Origin: Candidatus Roseilinea sp.
GTDB lineage: Bacteria; Chloroflexota; Anaerolineae; J036; Brachytrichaceae
DNA: 64,000 nucleotides
Assembly (NCBI GenBank): GCA_026003755.1
Contig: BPHV01000001.1
Location: 780,393-844,392 of the forward strand
Reading direction: 5' to 3'
The translations under genes were made by a program, and so were the position numbers. Below, one piece after another: positions 17,420-27,464 of this stretch (positions within the stretch are counted from its first letter, which is position 1; each line of letters starts with the position of its first letter). The notes under the pieces are model-generated. The model was not told the DNA's origin. It saw only the letters and a program-made list of their open reading frames with translations, and did no database searches.

Positions 17420-17872
17420 TCACCTGTCCCGAATCTCCAGCGGCTGCGGTTTCTGCGCGCTGTGTTCGTGTTCTGGGCCGCCGTACACCTTCAGCTTCTT
17501 GATCATCCTGCGGCCCAGCCGTCCATGGGGGATCATGCCCCAGACTGCTTCGCGAATGACGCGCTCTGGATTGCGCGCGAGGAGGTCGCGCAGATTTTCT
17601 TCTTTGAAGCCGCCAGGGTACATCGAGTGCCGCTGATATTTCTTCTCGGTCATCTTATCGCCGGTGACGCGGATTTTCTGGGCGTTCACCACGATCACGT
17701 AGTCGCCGCAGTCCACGTGCGGCGAATACATGGGCTTGTGCTTGCCCTCGATGACCTTAGCAATCTGGCTGGCCAGCCGCCCCAGCGTGACGCCGGCCGC
17801 ATCCACGACGTACCAGCGCTGGCTGGCGCGAGCCTCTTCTGGCTTCGCCATGTATGTCTTGATCGTCCTCAT
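17420..17872 (-). CDS. rplM: 50S ribosomal protein L13
   Basis: This 150-aa protein contains WYVVDAAGVTLGRLASQIAK, HVDCGDYVIVVNAQKIRVTG and YPGGFKEENL, all L13 hallmarks. I used ATG 17872, with AGGTGG upstream and 8 bp after the truA stop; the longer frame starts inside truA. L13 is an early 50S assembly protein. Confidence 0.96.
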   Translation of the reverse strand: MRTIKTYMAKPEEARASQRWYVVDAAGVTLGRLASQIAKVIEGKHKPMYSPHVDCGDYVIVVNAQKIRVTGDKMTEKKYQRHSMYPGGFKEENLRDLLARNPERVIREAVWGMIPHGRLGRRMIKKLKVYGGPEHEHSAQKPQPLEIRDR

Positions 17873-17880
17873 CTTGCCAC

Positions 17881-18630
17881 CTAGTATTTCACCTCTACGA
17901 GGCACAGCCCACATGCGGGCGCCAAGCCCTGGATCCGCTGTGCATCTCGGCTTTCCAGCATCTCCCTAAACTCGTCCGGGCCGTATTCCCCTCGGCCCAC
18001 GCGCACCAAAGCCATCACAATCCGGCGCACCATCCGAAAGAGGAAGGCGTTCGCCTCAATCGTGAACCGCAGCCGCTCATCGCTCGCTTGCCACTCCGCG
18101 CGCAGCACTTGGCGCACCGTCGTCTCGCCGGGTCTTCCCGATGGCGGACTGCCGAACGCCGCAAAATCGTGCCATCCGATCAATTGTTGAGCTGCTGCGT
18201 TCATCGCCGCGATATCCGGTCGTTGTTCGAGCTGCCAAGCGAAACGTCGCAGCAGCGGCTGTCGCACTTCACTGACGTAGGCCGTGTAAACGTAGGTTCG
18301 GCTCTTTGCGCTGTAGCGCGGATGAAACCCCGCCTCACACGGCGCTAAGTCGTAGATGGCCACATCTTCCGGCAGCGTCGCATTTAGCGCCCGGCCAAGC
18401 GCGTCGAGCGAATGCTTCCAGTCCGTCTCGAAAGCGATCACTTGGCCGGTGGCGTGCACGCCGGCATCAGTGCGACCTGCGCCCACGACGGCGACGCGCG
18501 ACCGACAAACTTTCGCCAGGGCTGTCTCCAGTTCTCCTTGCACCGTTCGCCCACGCCGTGCGGCTTGTCGCTGAAACCCGACGAAGTCCGTACCATCGTA
18601 GGCGACCTTCGCGCGAACCTTCAAATCCAC
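17881..18630 (-). CDS. truA: tRNA pseudouridine(38-40) synthase TruA
   Basis: This 249-aa enzyme isomerises uridines 38-40 in the anticodon arm. [16 protein letters not shown] contains the catalytic aspartate (R-T-D), and [12 protein letters not shown] and [20 protein letters not shown] match the family. It overlaps rplQ by 10 bp and precedes rplM by 8 bp, a common rplQ-truA-rplM arrangement. Confidence 0.95.
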   Translation of the reverse strand: MDLKVRAKVAYDGTDFVGFQRQAARRGRTVQGELETALAKVCRSRVAVVGAGRTDAGVHATGQVIAFETDWKHSLDALGRALNATLPEDVAIYDLAPCEAGFHPRYSAKSRTYVYTAYVSEVRQPLLRRFAWQLEQRPDIAAMNAAAQQLIGWHDFAAFGSPPSGRPGETTVRQVLRAEWQASDERLRFTIEANAFLFRMVRRIVMALVRVGRGEYGPDEFREMLESRDAQRIQGLAPACGLCLVEVKY

Positions 18631-18995
18631 TCGATAATCGCCATGGGCGCGTTATCGCCTTTGCGTGGGCCGAGTTTGCTGATGCGGGTATAGCCGCCAT
18701 TGCGATTCACGTAACGCGGCGCTATTTCCTCGAACAACTTGCGCACCGTCGCCGGCCCGCCGTTCACCCGCGCGGCGACCAGCCGCCGCGCATGCACCTG
18801 TTGCGCTTTGTTGTCCACCAGCCCAGACTTCGCGATCGTCACCAGCTTCTCCGCTTGATCGCGGATCGCCTTGCACTTCGCCTCAGTCGTCTGGATACGG
18901 CCGTGGTCTATCAGCTCGGTCACCAGGCTACGACGCAGCGCCGTGCGTTGCGCCGTCGAACGGCCCAATTTGTAACCTGATACCTTGTGCCTCAT
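18621..18995 (-). CDS. rplQ: 50S ribosomal protein L17
   Basis: This 124-aa protein starts [20 protein letters not shown], followed by [20 protein letters not shown] and [18 protein letters not shown], the full L17 core. It begins 1 bp after the rpoA stop, which implies translational coupling. L17 lies near the polypeptide exit tunnel. Confidence 0.97.
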   Translation of the reverse strand: MRHKVSGYKLGRSTAQRTALRRSLVTELIDHGRIQTTEAKCKAIRDQAEKLVTIAKSGLVDNKAQQVHARRLVAARVNGGPATVRKLFEEIAPRYVNRNGGYTRISKLGPRKGDNAPMAIIEWI

Positions 18996-18996
18996 G

Positions 18997-19962
18997 TCAC
19001 ACCTCGTCCGCTTCGTCTATCTTTTCTTCCTGCGGAAGCAGCCCGCGGGCGCGCAACTTCTCCTTCAGCTCGGCCATGGATTTCTCGCCGAAGTTGCGCA
19101 GATTGGTTAAGGTGCCGCCGCTTCGCTCCATCATCTCGAGCAATTCACCGACGGTGCTGATGCCGGTGCGTTTGAGTGAGTTATAGACGCGAACGCTCAA
19201 GTCGAGTTCCTCGATGGGGCGCTCGCTCCATTCACTGGGTATGCCCTTATTGTCGCTTTTGCCTTCGAGCAGCGGCTCTTCCAGGCTCACACCGGCGATC
19301 AAACGCAGGTGTTGCACCAGGATCGCAGCGGCCTGCGACAGCGCGTCCTGCGGGCGGATCGTGCCATCGGTCCATATCTCCATGATCAAGCGATCATAGT
19401 TCGTCGTCTGGCCGATGCGGGCCGGCTCGACGCGATAGTTCACGCGCCGCACCGGGCTGTAGATCGCATCTACAGGCAGCTCGCCGATCGGCAATCGGCC
19501 GCGCTGCTCGGCCGGCGAATAACCACGTCCCATCTCGACTTGAAATTCGATGTCGAGGCGCGCCTTGTTCGAGTCGGTCGTCAGCAAATAGAGATCCGGG
19601 TTGACGATCTCGATCTCCGGCGGCGCCTGAATATCGCCGGCCGTGACCACGCCCTCGCCGCGGACTTCCAGACGCATGCGCAGCGGGCCTTCGCTGTGCA
19701 TCCGCATGCGAATCTGCTTCACGTTGAGCATCAACTGAGTGACATCCTCCTTCACATCGGGGATGTCGGAGAACTCGTGATGCACATCGGTGATGCGCAT
19801 CGAGGTCACGGCTGCGCCGGGCAGCGAGCTGAGCAATACGCGGCGGAGCGCGTTGCCCAGCGTGATGCCGAAACCCGGTTCCATGGCGCCGATGATGAAG
19901 CGGCCATAGTCGCGCGTGAGGGCGTCGCTCTCCACTTTTGGAAAGACAGGTGCAGATAGCAT
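18997..19962 (-). CDS. rpoA: DNA-directed RNA polymerase subunit alpha
   Basis: This 321-aa protein was started at ATG 19962 (GAGGAAG upstream). The N-terminal dimerisation domain has [20 protein letters not shown], and the insert domain carries [13 protein letters not shown]. The C-terminal domain, which contacts UP elements and activators, has [19 protein letters not shown] and [14 protein letters not shown]. Length and domain order are normal. Confidence 0.97.
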   Translation of the reverse strand: MLSAPVFPKVESDALTRDYGRFIIGAMEPGFGITLGNALRRVLLSSLPGAAVTSMRITDVHHEFSDIPDVKEDVTQLMLNVKQIRMRMHSEGPLRMRLEVRGEGVVTAGDIQAPPEIEIVNPDLYLLTTDSNKARLDIEFQVEMGRGYSPAEQRGRLPIGELPVDAIYSPVRRVNYRVEPARIGQTTNYDRLIMEIWTDGTIRPQDALSQAAAILVQHLRLIAGVSLEEPLLEGKSDNKGIPSEWSERPIEELDLSVRVYNSLKRTGISTVGELLEMMERSGGTLTNLRNFGEKSMAELKEKLRARGLLPQEEKIDEADEV

Positions 19963-20016
19963 GTGCTTCTTCCTCGTCCGGCGCCCGCGCCACAGCGCCA
20001 GCGCCGACACAACTTG

Positions 20017-20655
20017 CTACCGCGAGTAATACTCCACGACGAGCTGCTCTTTCAACTGCACGTCAATATCTTCGCGCTTCGGGAGGGCTTGAACGATGCC
20101 GGTCAAGGTGCTCCGATCGGCCGACAACCAGGCCGGCGTCGGCGGCGCATCCTTATCCGCCATCAGCGCCTTAAAATAAGTCAGCTTTCGACTGGCTTCG
20201 CGCACGGCGATCTTGTCCCCCGGCTTAACCAGGTAGGATGGCACATCAATGGGATGATCGTTCACGGTCAGGTGGGCGTGATTGACCAACTGGCGCGCCG
20301 CGGCGCGCGAGGGCGCAAAGCCCATGCGATAGACGACGTTATCGAGCCGGCGTTCCAGTAGGATCAGCAATTCGGAGCCGGTCACGCCGCGGCGCTTGAG
20401 CGCCTCACGAAAGTAACGGCGGAACTGCGCTTCGAGCAGGCCATACATGCGGCGCATCTTTTGCTTCTCGCGCAACTGCAGCGAGTAATCGCTTGCCTTG
20501 CTGCGGCGCGCGCGCATGTTCGGCCCATGCTGGCCGGGGATAATCCCGCGTCGCTCCAAAGCGCACTTGGGGGAGAGACAACGAGCGCCCTTCAAATAGA
20601 GCTTTTCGCCTTCGCGGCGGCACAATCTACAAACGGGTCCGATATGTCGAGCCAT
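20017..20655 (-). CDS. rpsD: 30S ribosomal protein S4 (zinc-binding form)
   Basis: This 212-aa primary 16S rRNA-binding protein has Cys9, Cys12, Cys26 and Cys31 in an intact C-X2-C-X13-C-X4-C zinc site at the N-terminus. An S4 RNA-binding domain follows ([20 protein letters not shown]). It is 54 bp upstream of rpoA. The intact zinc site contrasts with the zinc-free S14 in the same operon. Confidence 0.97.
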   Translation of the reverse strand: MARHIGPVCRLCRREGEKLYLKGARCLSPKCALERRGIIPGQHGPNMRARRSKASDYSLQLREKQKMRRMYGLLEAQFRRYFREALKRRGVTGSELLILLERRLDNVVYRMGFAPSRAAARQLVNHAHLTVNDHPIDVPSYLVKPGDKIAVREASRKLTYFKALMADKDAPPTPAWLSADRSTLTGIVQALPKREDIDVQLKEQLVVEYYSR

Positions 20656-20748
20656 CTTTCCTCTGATGCGAGACGTTCGATTTGTTTACAACGGGCTGTC
20701 TTCGTCCAAATCGCGCATCTCAAACGAACAATCACCGGCCGATTGCGC

Positions 20749-21159
20749 TCACACGCGGCGGCGCTTCTTGGGCCGGCAGCCGTTATGCGGCACGGGTGTA
20801 ATGTCGGTAATGGACTTGACGCGCAGGCCGGCGCCTTGCAGCGCGCGCACGGCGGCTTCCCGACCCGGGCCCGGCCCCTTCACATACACGTCCACTTCCT
20901 GCATGCCGTTCTCCACAGCCGCGCGGTATGCGTTCTGCGCAGCAATGCGGGCAGCGAAGGGCGTGCTTTTGCGGTTGCCTTTGAAGCCAGCCGAGCCGGC
21001 GCTGCTCCAGCAGATCGTGTTGCCGGCTTTGTCGGTGATCGTCACGATCGTGTTGTTGAACATCGCGTGAATATGCACCACGCCCTGAGCGACGTTTTTG
21101 CGCGCGCGTCGCGGGTTGGTCTGGCGACGCGGGCTACGTGTGCTTGCTGCTTTAGCCAT
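20749..21159 (-). CDS. rpsK: 30S ribosomal protein S11
   Basis: This 136-aa platform protein has [41 protein letters not shown], the signature [16 protein letters not shown], and the C-terminal [13 protein letters not shown]. It lies between rpsM and rpsD in normal alpha-operon order. Confidence 0.97.
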   Translation of the reverse strand: MAKAASTRSPRRQTNPRRARKNVAQGVVHIHAMFNNTIVTITDKAGNTICWSSAGSAGFKGNRKSTPFAARIAAQNAYRAAVENGMQEVDVYVKGPGPGREAAVRALQGAGLRVKSITDITPVPHNGCRPKKRRRV

Positions 21160-21220
21160 AGGCGAGTTTTAATCGAATAAGCGCGAGAACAGAGCCTGCG
21201 CCCCGCTCCCACGACGCAAT

Positions 21221-21610
21221 TTACTTCTTCTTCGCGCCACGGCGGCGACCGCGGCCGGCCACCGTCTTCCTCACGCCTTTGCGCGTGCGCGCGTTGGTGC
21301 GCGTGCGCTGGCCGCGCACCGGCAAGTTGCGCTTGTGGCGCAGCCCACGATACGACCCGATCTCGATCAGGCGCTTGATGTTGAGCTGCACTTCGCGGCG
21401 CAGATCGCCTTCCACCTTGTATTCCTTCTCCACGATCTCGCGCAGGATGGCCGCTTCGGCCTCGGTTAGGTCCTTGACGCGGGTCGCCGGGTTGACGTTG
21501 GTGCGGGCCAGGATTTCCTTTGCAAGCGAGCGGCCGATGCCATAGATATAGGTCAACCCAATATCCACGCGCTTGTTGCGCGGCAGATCTACTCCAGCGA
21601 TTCTTGCCAT
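21221..21610 (-). CDS. rpsM: 30S ribosomal protein S13
   Basis: This 129-aa protein begins [20 protein letters not shown] and has [34 protein letters not shown] and the basic tail [22 protein letters not shown] that contacts tRNA and the intersubunit bridge. It lies 9 bp after rpmJ. Confidence 0.97.
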   Translation of the reverse strand: MARIAGVDLPRNKRVDIGLTYIYGIGRSLAKEILARTNVNPATRVKDLTEAEAAILREIVEKEYKVEGDLRREVQLNIKRLIEIGSYRGLRHKRNLPVRGQRTRTNARTRKGVRKTVAGRGRRRGAKKK

Positions 21611-21619
21611 AGTCGTTGC

Positions 21620-21733
21620 CTACCCCTGTCTCTGTTTGTGCTTCGGGTTCTCACAGATGACGTAAACGCGCCCGTGCCGCCTGACGATTTTGCATTTCGG
21701 GCAGCGCCTTTTCACGGATGCTGATACTTTCAT
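21620..21733 (-). CDS. rpmJ: 50S ribosomal protein L36 (zinc-binding form)
   Basis: This 37-aa protein starts [19 protein letters not shown], with Cys11, Cys14, Cys27 and His32 giving the C-X2-C-X12-C-X4-H zinc ribbon of the standard L36. It sits 9 bp upstream of rpsM, as expected. infA, which usually precedes it, is not present in the 122 bp between map and rpmJ. Confidence 0.95.
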   Translation of the reverse strand: MKVSASVKRRCPKCKIVRRHGRVYVICENPKHKQRQG

Positions 21734-21855
21734 CTTTCACCTCGTTCCCGAGCCTGTGACGTTCGCCGCGCGGGGGAGCGCCACAAACTCGCATACATGC
21801 GACGTCCGACTCGCGCGCTTCACACGAGCCGGACGCCAGCCAATTGACTGAGGAT

Positions 21856-22623
21856 CTAATCGAGCTTCGTCAATATCTCGGCTTCACCATCAGTGATGGC
21901 CACAGTATGTTCAAATTGGGCGGAAAGTTTACCATCAATGGTTACGACTGTCCAGCCATCTTTCTTCACCTTCGTTTCGGGGCGTCCCTCGTTAATCATC
22001 GGCTCCAGCGCGATCGTGAGTCCCGGTCGCAGCAACATGCCATGCTCGGCCTGGCCGGCGTTCGGCAAGCCAAACCCCTCGTGCAATTCGCGACCGACGC
22101 CATGGCTGGTGTACTCGCGCACCACCGAATAGCCGCGTGGCTCGGCAACGCTCTGGATCGCTGCGCCGATGTCGCCAAAGCGATTGCCCTTGCGCGCCGC
22201 AGCGATCGCTGCGTTCAGACACTCCTGCGTCACCTGCATCAACCGTTGCGCGCGCGCCGAGATGCGCCCCACACCCACGGTGATCGCCGAGTCGGCGTGA
22301 TAACCTTTATACATCGCGCCGACATCGAGCTTGACGATTTCTCCCTCTTTGAGTCGTCGCTGTCCAGGGATACCGTGCACCACCTCATCGTCAACCGACG
22401 CGCAGATCGAAGCCGGGAAGGGATAGGGGGCGCCGCTCGGCGCATAGTTTTTGAACGACGGCATAGCGCCGCACTGGATGATGATTTTCTCCGCCAGCCG
22501 ATCCAGCTCGATCAAGCTCACGCCTGGCGCGACGCGTTCCTTCAACTCGGCCAGCACGGTCGCCACGATTCGACCCGCTTGACGCATGAGGGCAATCTCT
22601 TGCGCTGTCTTCAACACAATCAT
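21856..22623 (-). CDS. map: Type I methionine aminopeptidase
   Basis: This 255-aa metalloprotease removes N-terminal methionine. It has IVKTAQEIALMRQAGRIVA-like opening residues, and metal ligands in KLDVGAMYKGYHAD, TSHGVGRELHE and IALEPMIN. ATG 22623 was chosen over a longer frame: AAGG lies 9 nt upstream, and its ATG overlaps the stop of the preceding 129-aa ORF as ATGA. Its place after adk is typical of the spc/alpha junction. Confidence 0.95.
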   Translation of the reverse strand: MIVLKTAQEIALMRQAGRIVATVLAELKERVAPGVSLIELDRLAEKIIIQCGAMPSFKNYAPSGAPYPFPASICASVDDEVVHGIPGQRRLKEGEIVKLDVGAMYKGYHADSAITVGVGRISARAQRLMQVTQECLNAAIAAARKGNRFGDIGAAIQSVAEPRGYSVVREYTSHGVGRELHEGFGLPNAGQAEHGMLLRPGLTIALEPMINEGRPETKVKKDGWTVVTIDGKLSAQFEHTVAITDGEAEILTKLD

Positions 22624-23009
22624 CGTTGAAAACCTTGCGCAACAGAGGCGCAGTGAGCAATCAGCGTTGTGGGCCACGGCCTTGAGCCGGCCTTCACAAG
22701 GCTGGCAGGCCGGCGCGCGCTGCCACCCGGCCCGCGCGTCGGCGCCAGCGGGTCGCGAAGCGCTGGGCGAATCGGCAGCAGCGCTGTGAATTCATGGCCG
22801 GGCATCGTGAATCTCTTCGGGCTGAACCACCGGCCGCGGCGCACGAACGCCGTCTGCGCCTGGGCGTAGACGCTCTGCGCCGCCTTTACAAGCCGGCTTG
22901 CTCGCCATCCGATCACGGTAGCCTCTTTCCCTGTCATGGCTTCGTGCGAGATTTTCACCGAGCCGCTGCTGTTCACGACTCGATCCAACGCCTCGTGTCG
23001 CTCAATCAC
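22620..23009 (-). CDS. Uncharacterised basic 129-aa protein between adk and map
   Basis: This ORF fills the 378-bp space between adk and map. Its GTG start overlaps the end of adk by 8 bp, and its stop overlaps the map start as ATGA, the coupling pattern of real operon genes. The protein is rich in Arg/Lys, with MTGKEATVIGWRASRLVKAA and FVRRGRWFSPKRFTMPGHEF as the most protein-like parts; the last third is Pro/Gly/Arg-rich and less convincing. I recognise no family. Some bacteria carry a KOW-type protein near map, but no KOW motif is visible here. Confidence 0.4.
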   Translation of the reverse strand: MIERHEALDRVVNSSGSVKISHEAMTGKEATVIGWRASRLVKAAQSVYAQAQTAFVRRGRWFSPKRFTMPGHEFTALLPIRPALRDPLAPTRGPGGSARRPASLVKAGSRPWPTTLIAHCASVAQGFQR

Positions 23010-23664
23010 ACTCGTGGCTAGTCATGATCAACTGGAGCAACAGGTGATGGACGTAGGGGATCGTATGTTCACCGTTCACCTCGCGCAGCAGGCCGAGGTT
23101 GCGGTAGTAATCAATGAGCGGCGCGGTCTGCTCTTGATAGATGCGGATGCGGCGAGCTTGCGTCTCGGGGTTATCGTCCGAGCGCTGATACAGTTCGCCC
23201 GTGCAGACGTCTTTCTTACAGCCCTCGCGCGGCGGCACCGATTCGTAACTGAACACCGCGCCACAGTCACGACATGTCCAGCGATGCGAAAGACGCTCCA
23301 TCAACATGCGCTCGCGCACGCGAATGTACGGCACGATGGTGATGCACTTGCCGAGCTCCCGAAGCAACTGCGCCAAGGCGTCGGCCTGCGGAATCGTGCG
23401 CGGGAACCCGTCCAGGATGAAACCACGCGCCGTATCGGGCCGGCTCAACCGTTCGCGCACCATGCCGATGGTGATCTCGTCCGGCACGAGGTCGCCGCGG
23501 TCAAGATACTGCTGCGCTTGTTTGCCGAGTTCAGTCTGATTTTTAACGTTCTCGCGAAACAGATCGCCACTCGAGATGTGCGGTATGCGCAGGTCTTTCG
23601 AGAGCAGGACGGCCTGCGTCCCCTTGCCTGCCCCCGGCGCACCAAGCAACACAATGCCATACAT
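23002..23664 (-). CDS. adk: Adenylate kinase, zinc-lid type
   Basis: This 220-aa enzyme converts ATP + AMP to 2 ADP. It has the P-loop GAPGAGKGTQAVLL, the NMP-binding DGFPRTIPQADAL and the long LID with C-X2-C (TCRDCGAVF) and C-X4-C (GCKKDVC) that should hold zinc. It lies after secY in the standard order, 79 bp downstream. Confidence 0.96.
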   Translation of the reverse strand: MYGIVLLGAPGAGKGTQAVLLSKDLRIPHISSGDLFRENVKNQTELGKQAQQYLDRGDLVPDEITIGMVRERLSRPDTARGFILDGFPRTIPQADALAQLLRELGKCITIVPYIRVRERMLMERLSHRWTCRDCGAVFSYESVPPREGCKKDVCTGELYQRSDDNPETQARRIRIYQEQTAPLIDYYRNLGLLREVNGEHTIPYVHHLLLQLIMTSHECD

Positions 23665-23743
23665 CGTCGTCAGCCTCTCACGCCGCAGACCAGCACCTGT
23701 GCGCTCGTGTGATCGCTCTCAACAACGCGGGCAGGCCGGGTGA

Positions 23744-25147
23744 TCACTTGATGAACCCCTCGTAGTTGCGCATCATGAGCTGAGCCTCGAGCTGGCGCAT
23801 CGTATCCAGCACGACGCCGACGACGATCAACAGCCCTGCGCCCGACAATAGCAGGTTGTTGTTGCCCACCGGCCTCAGGAAGACGAATCCCGGCACATGA
23901 GACAAGAAATTCAACACATAGGGCAAAATGGCGAGCAGGCCTAGGAACAGGGCCCCGACAAGCGTGAGTCGCCGCATCACGCGCGTGATGAATATGTCGG
24001 TGTTCTTGCCCGGCCGGATGCCAGGGATGAACCCACCCTGTTTCTGCAGATTTTCGGCCAGGTTCTGCTGCTGCATCATCACGTCGGTATAGAAGTACGT
24101 GAAGCCGATGACCAGCAGGAAGTACATGATCGTGTAGAACACCAGGCTCCACGACAAGGCATCGGAGCTGGTCTGACCCGCGCTGAACAGGCTGACGACG
24201 TCCTGCGCGAACCGCTGCACGCCGGCGTCGCTGCTGTTGACGAAGAAGCCGGCGAGGATCGCCGGGAAGACCAGCATGGCTTGTGCAAAGATCAGCGGAA
24301 TCATCCCTGCCGTATTCACTTTGAGTGGGACATGCGTGCCCGCGCCGCCCAACATGCGCCGGCCGCGCACCCGCTTGCCATACTGCACAGGGATGCGCCG
24401 CTCGCCCTCCTGGATGTAAACGATCCCGACTACGGTAACGACGGTGATCGCCAAGAACGCCAGCGAGGTGGCGAACGCCGTGTTGGTCGCCGCAATCTGG
24501 GCGATATTGCTCGGAATGCGAGCGACGATGCCGCCAAAGATGATGATGGAAAGCCCCTGACCGATGCCCTGCTCGGTGATCAGCTCGCCCAACCAGACGG
24601 CGAACATCGTGCCGGCGGTCATCGTCACGATCGTGACGATGGTGGGCAGGATGAATTCGGGCCGGTCCAATCCCCACTGCGGTAGCACGCGCTGGCCGCC
24701 GGTCACTTGTGCGCCGATGCTTTCGAAGATGTTGACCTGGCCGATCGCGTTCAACGCTGCCATGGGCACTGTCAAGAAGTAGGTCAGGCGGTTGATCTTG
24801 CGCCGGCCCTGATCGCCCTCCTTGGCCAACTCTTCCAAACGCGGGATGACCGGGATGAGCAATTGCAAGATGAGCGAAGCCGTGACGTATGGATACACGC
24901 CCATCGCCAGCACGGAGAAGTTGAACACCGCGCCGCCGGACAGCAAGCTGAGCAGGCCGACGATGCTGCCCAGGCCGCCAGCTTGGCCTTGCTCCACGGC
25001 AGTGCGAATTTGTTGCAGCACCTCGGGATTCACCCCCGGCACCGGCACATGAGCAATGAGCCGATAGATGATCAGGATGAACAAGGTGAAGATGATCTTG
25101 TTCCTAATTTCCGGCAGCGCGATCGCGTGGCGTAATGCTTGTAACAT
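23744..25147 (-). CDS. secY: Preprotein translocase subunit SecY
   Basis: This 467-aa membrane protein has ten predicted helices. It has IIFTLFILIIYRLIAHVPVPGV at the first segment, ATAT-type plug-region residues, the cytosolic loop motif RRIPVQYGKRVRGRRMLGG, and VPLKVNTAGMIPLIFAQAML after it. It forms the protein-conducting channel with SecE and SecG. It is slightly longer than typical because of the periplasmic segment around residues 285-310. Confidence 0.97.
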   Translation of the reverse strand: MLQALRHAIALPEIRNKIIFTLFILIIYRLIAHVPVPGVNPEVLQQIRTAVEQGQAGGLGSIVGLLSLLSGGAVFNFSVLAMGVYPYVTASLILQLLIPVIPRLEELAKEGDQGRRKINRLTYFLTVPMAALNAIGQVNIFESIGAQVTGGQRVLPQWGLDRPEFILPTIVTIVTMTAGTMFAVWLGELITEQGIGQGLSIIIFGGIVARIPSNIAQIAATNTAFATSLAFLAITVVTVVGIVYIQEGERRIPVQYGKRVRGRRMLGGAGTHVPLKVNTAGMIPLIFAQAMLVFPAILAGFFVNSSDAGVQRFAQDVVSLFSAGQTSSDALSWSLVFYTIMYFLLVIGFTYFYTDVMMQQQNLAENLQKQGGFIPGIRPGKNTDIFITRVMRRLTLVGALFLGLLAILPYVLNFLSHVPGFVFLRPVGNNNLLLSGAGLLIVVGVVLDTMRQLEAQLMMRNYEGFIK

Positions 25148-25200
25148 GTGTTCAGCGTCTCGCTTCGATTTGTCTCCCGCCTCTGAACGGAGGGATAGCG

Positions 25201-25683
25201 CTAACGCGTGCGGTAGCCGCCGCGTTTCACTTCGAGCTTCGTCACTGTGCCGCCGGCCTGTTCGATCTTCTGCTTGGCCGTTTCGGAGAACTTGTGCGCC
25301 GTCACTTTCAACGGGATATTCAGCTCCCCGACGCCGAGGATGGCAATGTGCTTATCGCTCTTGTGCACGATGCCGGCGGCCACCAGCGCTTCAGGCGTGA
25401 CCTCGCTCCCGGCTGGGAACTTCTGGGCCAGCAACCCGACGTTCACCGGCCGATACACGATCCGATAGGGATTGTTGAAGCCGATGCCGCGCATGAACGG
25501 CAACTTGCGCACCATCGGGAACTGCCCGCCTTCGAAGTATGGGCCTTTGACCCCGCCGGAACGCGCCGCTTGGCCCTTCTGCCCACGCCCGGCCGTTTTG
25601 CCTTGGCCGGCGGCGATGCCGATGCCTTTGCGCTTCTTGCGCTTTCGCGAACCCGCTGCGGGTTTAATCTCATGGAGTTTCAT
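25201..25683 (-). CDS. rplO: 50S ribosomal protein L15
   Basis: This 160-aa protein starts [20 protein letters not shown] and contains [20 protein letters not shown], then [17 protein letters not shown], all family motifs. Its start overlaps the rpmD stop by 4 bp. The next gene is secY, as expected. Confidence 0.96.
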   Translation of the reverse strand: MKLHEIKPAAGSRKRKKRKGIGIAAGQGKTAGRGQKGQAARSGGVKGPYFEGGQFPMVRKLPFMRGIGFNNPYRIVYRPVNVGLLAQKFPAGSEVTPEALVAAGIVHKSDKHIAILGVGELNIPLKVTAHKFSETAKQKIEQAGGTVTKLEVKRGGYRTR

Positions 25684-25880
25684 TTGACTTCCACCAAATG
25701 CTTCACCACATTCAGCATGCCGCGAATCTGCGGCGTGTCATCGTGCTGCACGACTTGACCAAGCTTGCGGAGGCCAAGGGCCTTGAGCGTGCGTTTTTGG
25801 CGCACGTCGTAGCCGATCGCGCTCTTGACCCATTTCACCGTAATGCGCTTGCTGCCGGCGTCAGTGGTTGTCGCTGCCAT
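25680..25880 (-). CDS. rpmD: 50S ribosomal protein L30
   Basis: This 66-aa protein was started at ATG 25880, with CTGGAGG 7 nt upstream; a longer in-frame start would add 21 non-homologous residues. [20 protein letters not shown] and [20 protein letters not shown] match bacterial L30. It overlaps rpsE by 20 bp and rplO by 4 bp. Confidence 0.95.
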   Translation of the reverse strand: MAATTTDAGSKRITVKWVKSAIGYDVRQKRTLKALGLRKLGQVVQHDDTPQIRGMLNVVKHLVEVK

Positions 25881-26448
25881 TGCCACGCCTCCAGAACGGC
25901 TGGACGTCGGCGACGCGCTTATTGCGTCGTCGCGCTTCCTCATTGAGGTCTTTCAACGAACACAATCCTCTGAACGTCGCGTAGGTGGTGTTGATCTTAT
26001 TCGGCGAGCCGAGCGACTTGGTCAGCACATCGCGCACACCGGCCGCTTCGAGCACCGCGCGCACGCCGCCACCCGCGATGACGCCGGTGCCGGGCGACGC
26101 CGGCTTCAACATCACCTTGGCGCTGCCATACTTCTCGATCACCTCGTGCGGGATGGTCGAACCGACGATCTGCACGCGCTGCATGTTGACGCGCGCGCGG
26201 TCGGTCGCCTTCCGAATGGCATCTTGCACGGCGCGCGCTTTGCCTAAACCGACGCCGACGCGCCCGTGGTTATCCCCCACGACGATCAACGCGCGGAAGG
26301 CAAAACGCCGGCCGCCTTGTATCACCTTGGCGACGCGCGTGACGTCCACGATCCTAATATCAAGCTCGGCCGCCTCACTCTCGGGCCGCGACGCGCTGCC
26401 GCGCCGAACCTCACGTTCTCGGCTCTTTTGCGGATTCTTGTTCACCAT
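25861..26448 (-). CDS. rpsE: 30S ribosomal protein S5
   Basis: This 195-aa protein has the S5 N-terminal dsRBD-like domain ([36 protein letters not shown]) and a C-terminal domain with [20 protein letters not shown] and [16 protein letters not shown]5 shapes the mRNA entry site and decoding fidelity. It starts 3 bp after rplR. Confidence 0.97.
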   Translation of the reverse strand: MVNKNPQKSREREVRRGSASRPESEAAELDIRIVDVTRVAKVIQGGRRFAFRALIVVGDNHGRVGVGLGKARAVQDAIRKATDRARVNMQRVQIVGSTIPHEVIEKYGSAKVMLKPASPGTGVIAGGGVRAVLEAAGVRDVLTKSLGSPNKINTTYATFRGLCSLKDLNEEARRRNKRVADVQPFWRRGNGSDNH

Positions 26449-26451
26449 GTG

Positions 26452-26811
26452 TCAAAACTCCAAACCGCCCTCGCGCGCACCCTCGGCCACTGCCTTGATG
26501 CGGCCATGGTAGCGATAGCCGGCGCGATCGAACACCACGCGCTTGATCTGCTTCTCCTGCGCCCGTTGCGCGATCAGTTTGCCGACCAGCATCGCTTCTT
26601 CGACCTTCTTCAGCCCGGCCTGAGCACGCACGGCCCGATCCAGGCTGGAGGCGGCCGCCAGCGTGTGGCCGGCCTCGTCGTCAATCACCTGCGCGTAGAT
26701 GTGTTTTAGGCTGCGAAAGACGTTCAGGCGCGGACGACTGGCCGTGCCGGACACTTTGACGCGCACGCGCCGGCGTCGCCGCTCTCGCGATTCTTCTCGT
26801 TGCTTCGTCAT
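26452..26811 (-). CDS. rplR: 50S ribosomal protein L18
   Basis: This 119-aa 5S rRNA-binding protein was started at ATG 26811 (AAGGA 8 nt upstream). It has [40 protein letters not shown] and [21 protein letters not shown] longer in-frame start adds 23 residues with no family match. Confidence 0.96.
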   Translation of the reverse strand: MTKQREESRERRRRRVRVKVSGTASRPRLNVFRSLKHIYAQVIDDEAGHTLAAASSLDRAVRAQAGLKKVEEAMLVGKLIAQRAQEKQIKRVVFDRAGYRYHGRIKAVAEGAREGGLEF

Positions 26812-26889
26812 GTCCAGATCCTTTGTCGCCGGCGACCGATCGCCGGGGTCCGCCCCACAGACGCTCTCGCCGGCGACCACAGCATGGGA

Positions 26890-27450
26890 TCACTTGCCCT
26901 TGCCGGTCTTGCCCGCCTTGCCGGCCTTGCGGCGGATCACTTCGCCTTGATACCGGATGCCTTTGCCCTTATACGGCTCCGGAGGCCGCAACTTGCGCAC
27001 CTGCGCGGCTACATCGCCAACCCGCACCTTGTCAATGCCGCTGACGGTGATTGTGCGCGTTTTGGCATCGGTGGCAAAGGTGATGCCGGGCGGCGGGGGG
27101 AATTCGATCGGATGGGAGTAGCCGAGATAGAGCATCAGCGTGTTGCCGCTCATCTCAGCGCGATATCCCACGCTCTCCGCGCCGATCTCCAACACCTTCG
27201 TGTAACCTTCGGAGACGCCCTTGACCATGTTCGCCAGCAACGCGCGCGTCAGGCCGTGCAGGGCGCGCACGTTATTCTCGTCGCCGTCGCGTTGCACGCT
27301 CAGCACGTTCCCTTCTTTCGCAACACGGATCTGCGGCGGGAGCGTATGTTGCAATTCGCCTTTCGGCCCCTTGACTGTGACCAAACTGCCATGGATGGCC
27401 ACATCCACGCCCTTAGGCAGCTCGATGGGTTTCTTCCCAATGCGCGACAT
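26890..27450 (-). CDS. rplF: 50S ribosomal protein L6
   Basis: This 186-aa protein starts MSRIGKKPIELPKGVDVAIH, with GGAGGGG 6 nt before the ATG. The two L6 domains are complete, with GYSHPIEFPPPPGITF and the C-terminal PPEPYKGKGIRYQGEVIRRK signature. L6 lies near the factor-binding GTPase centre. Confidence 0.97.
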   Translation of the reverse strand: MSRIGKKPIELPKGVDVAIHGSLVTVKGPKGELQHTLPPQIRVAKEGNVLSVQRDGDENNVRALHGLTRALLANMVKGVSEGYTKVLEIGAESVGYRAEMSGNTLMLYLGYSHPIEFPPPPGITFATDAKTRTITVSGIDKVRVGDVAAQVRKLRPPEPYKGKGIRYQGEVIRRKAGKAGKTGKGK

Positions 27451-27464
27451 GATGCACCCCTCCG

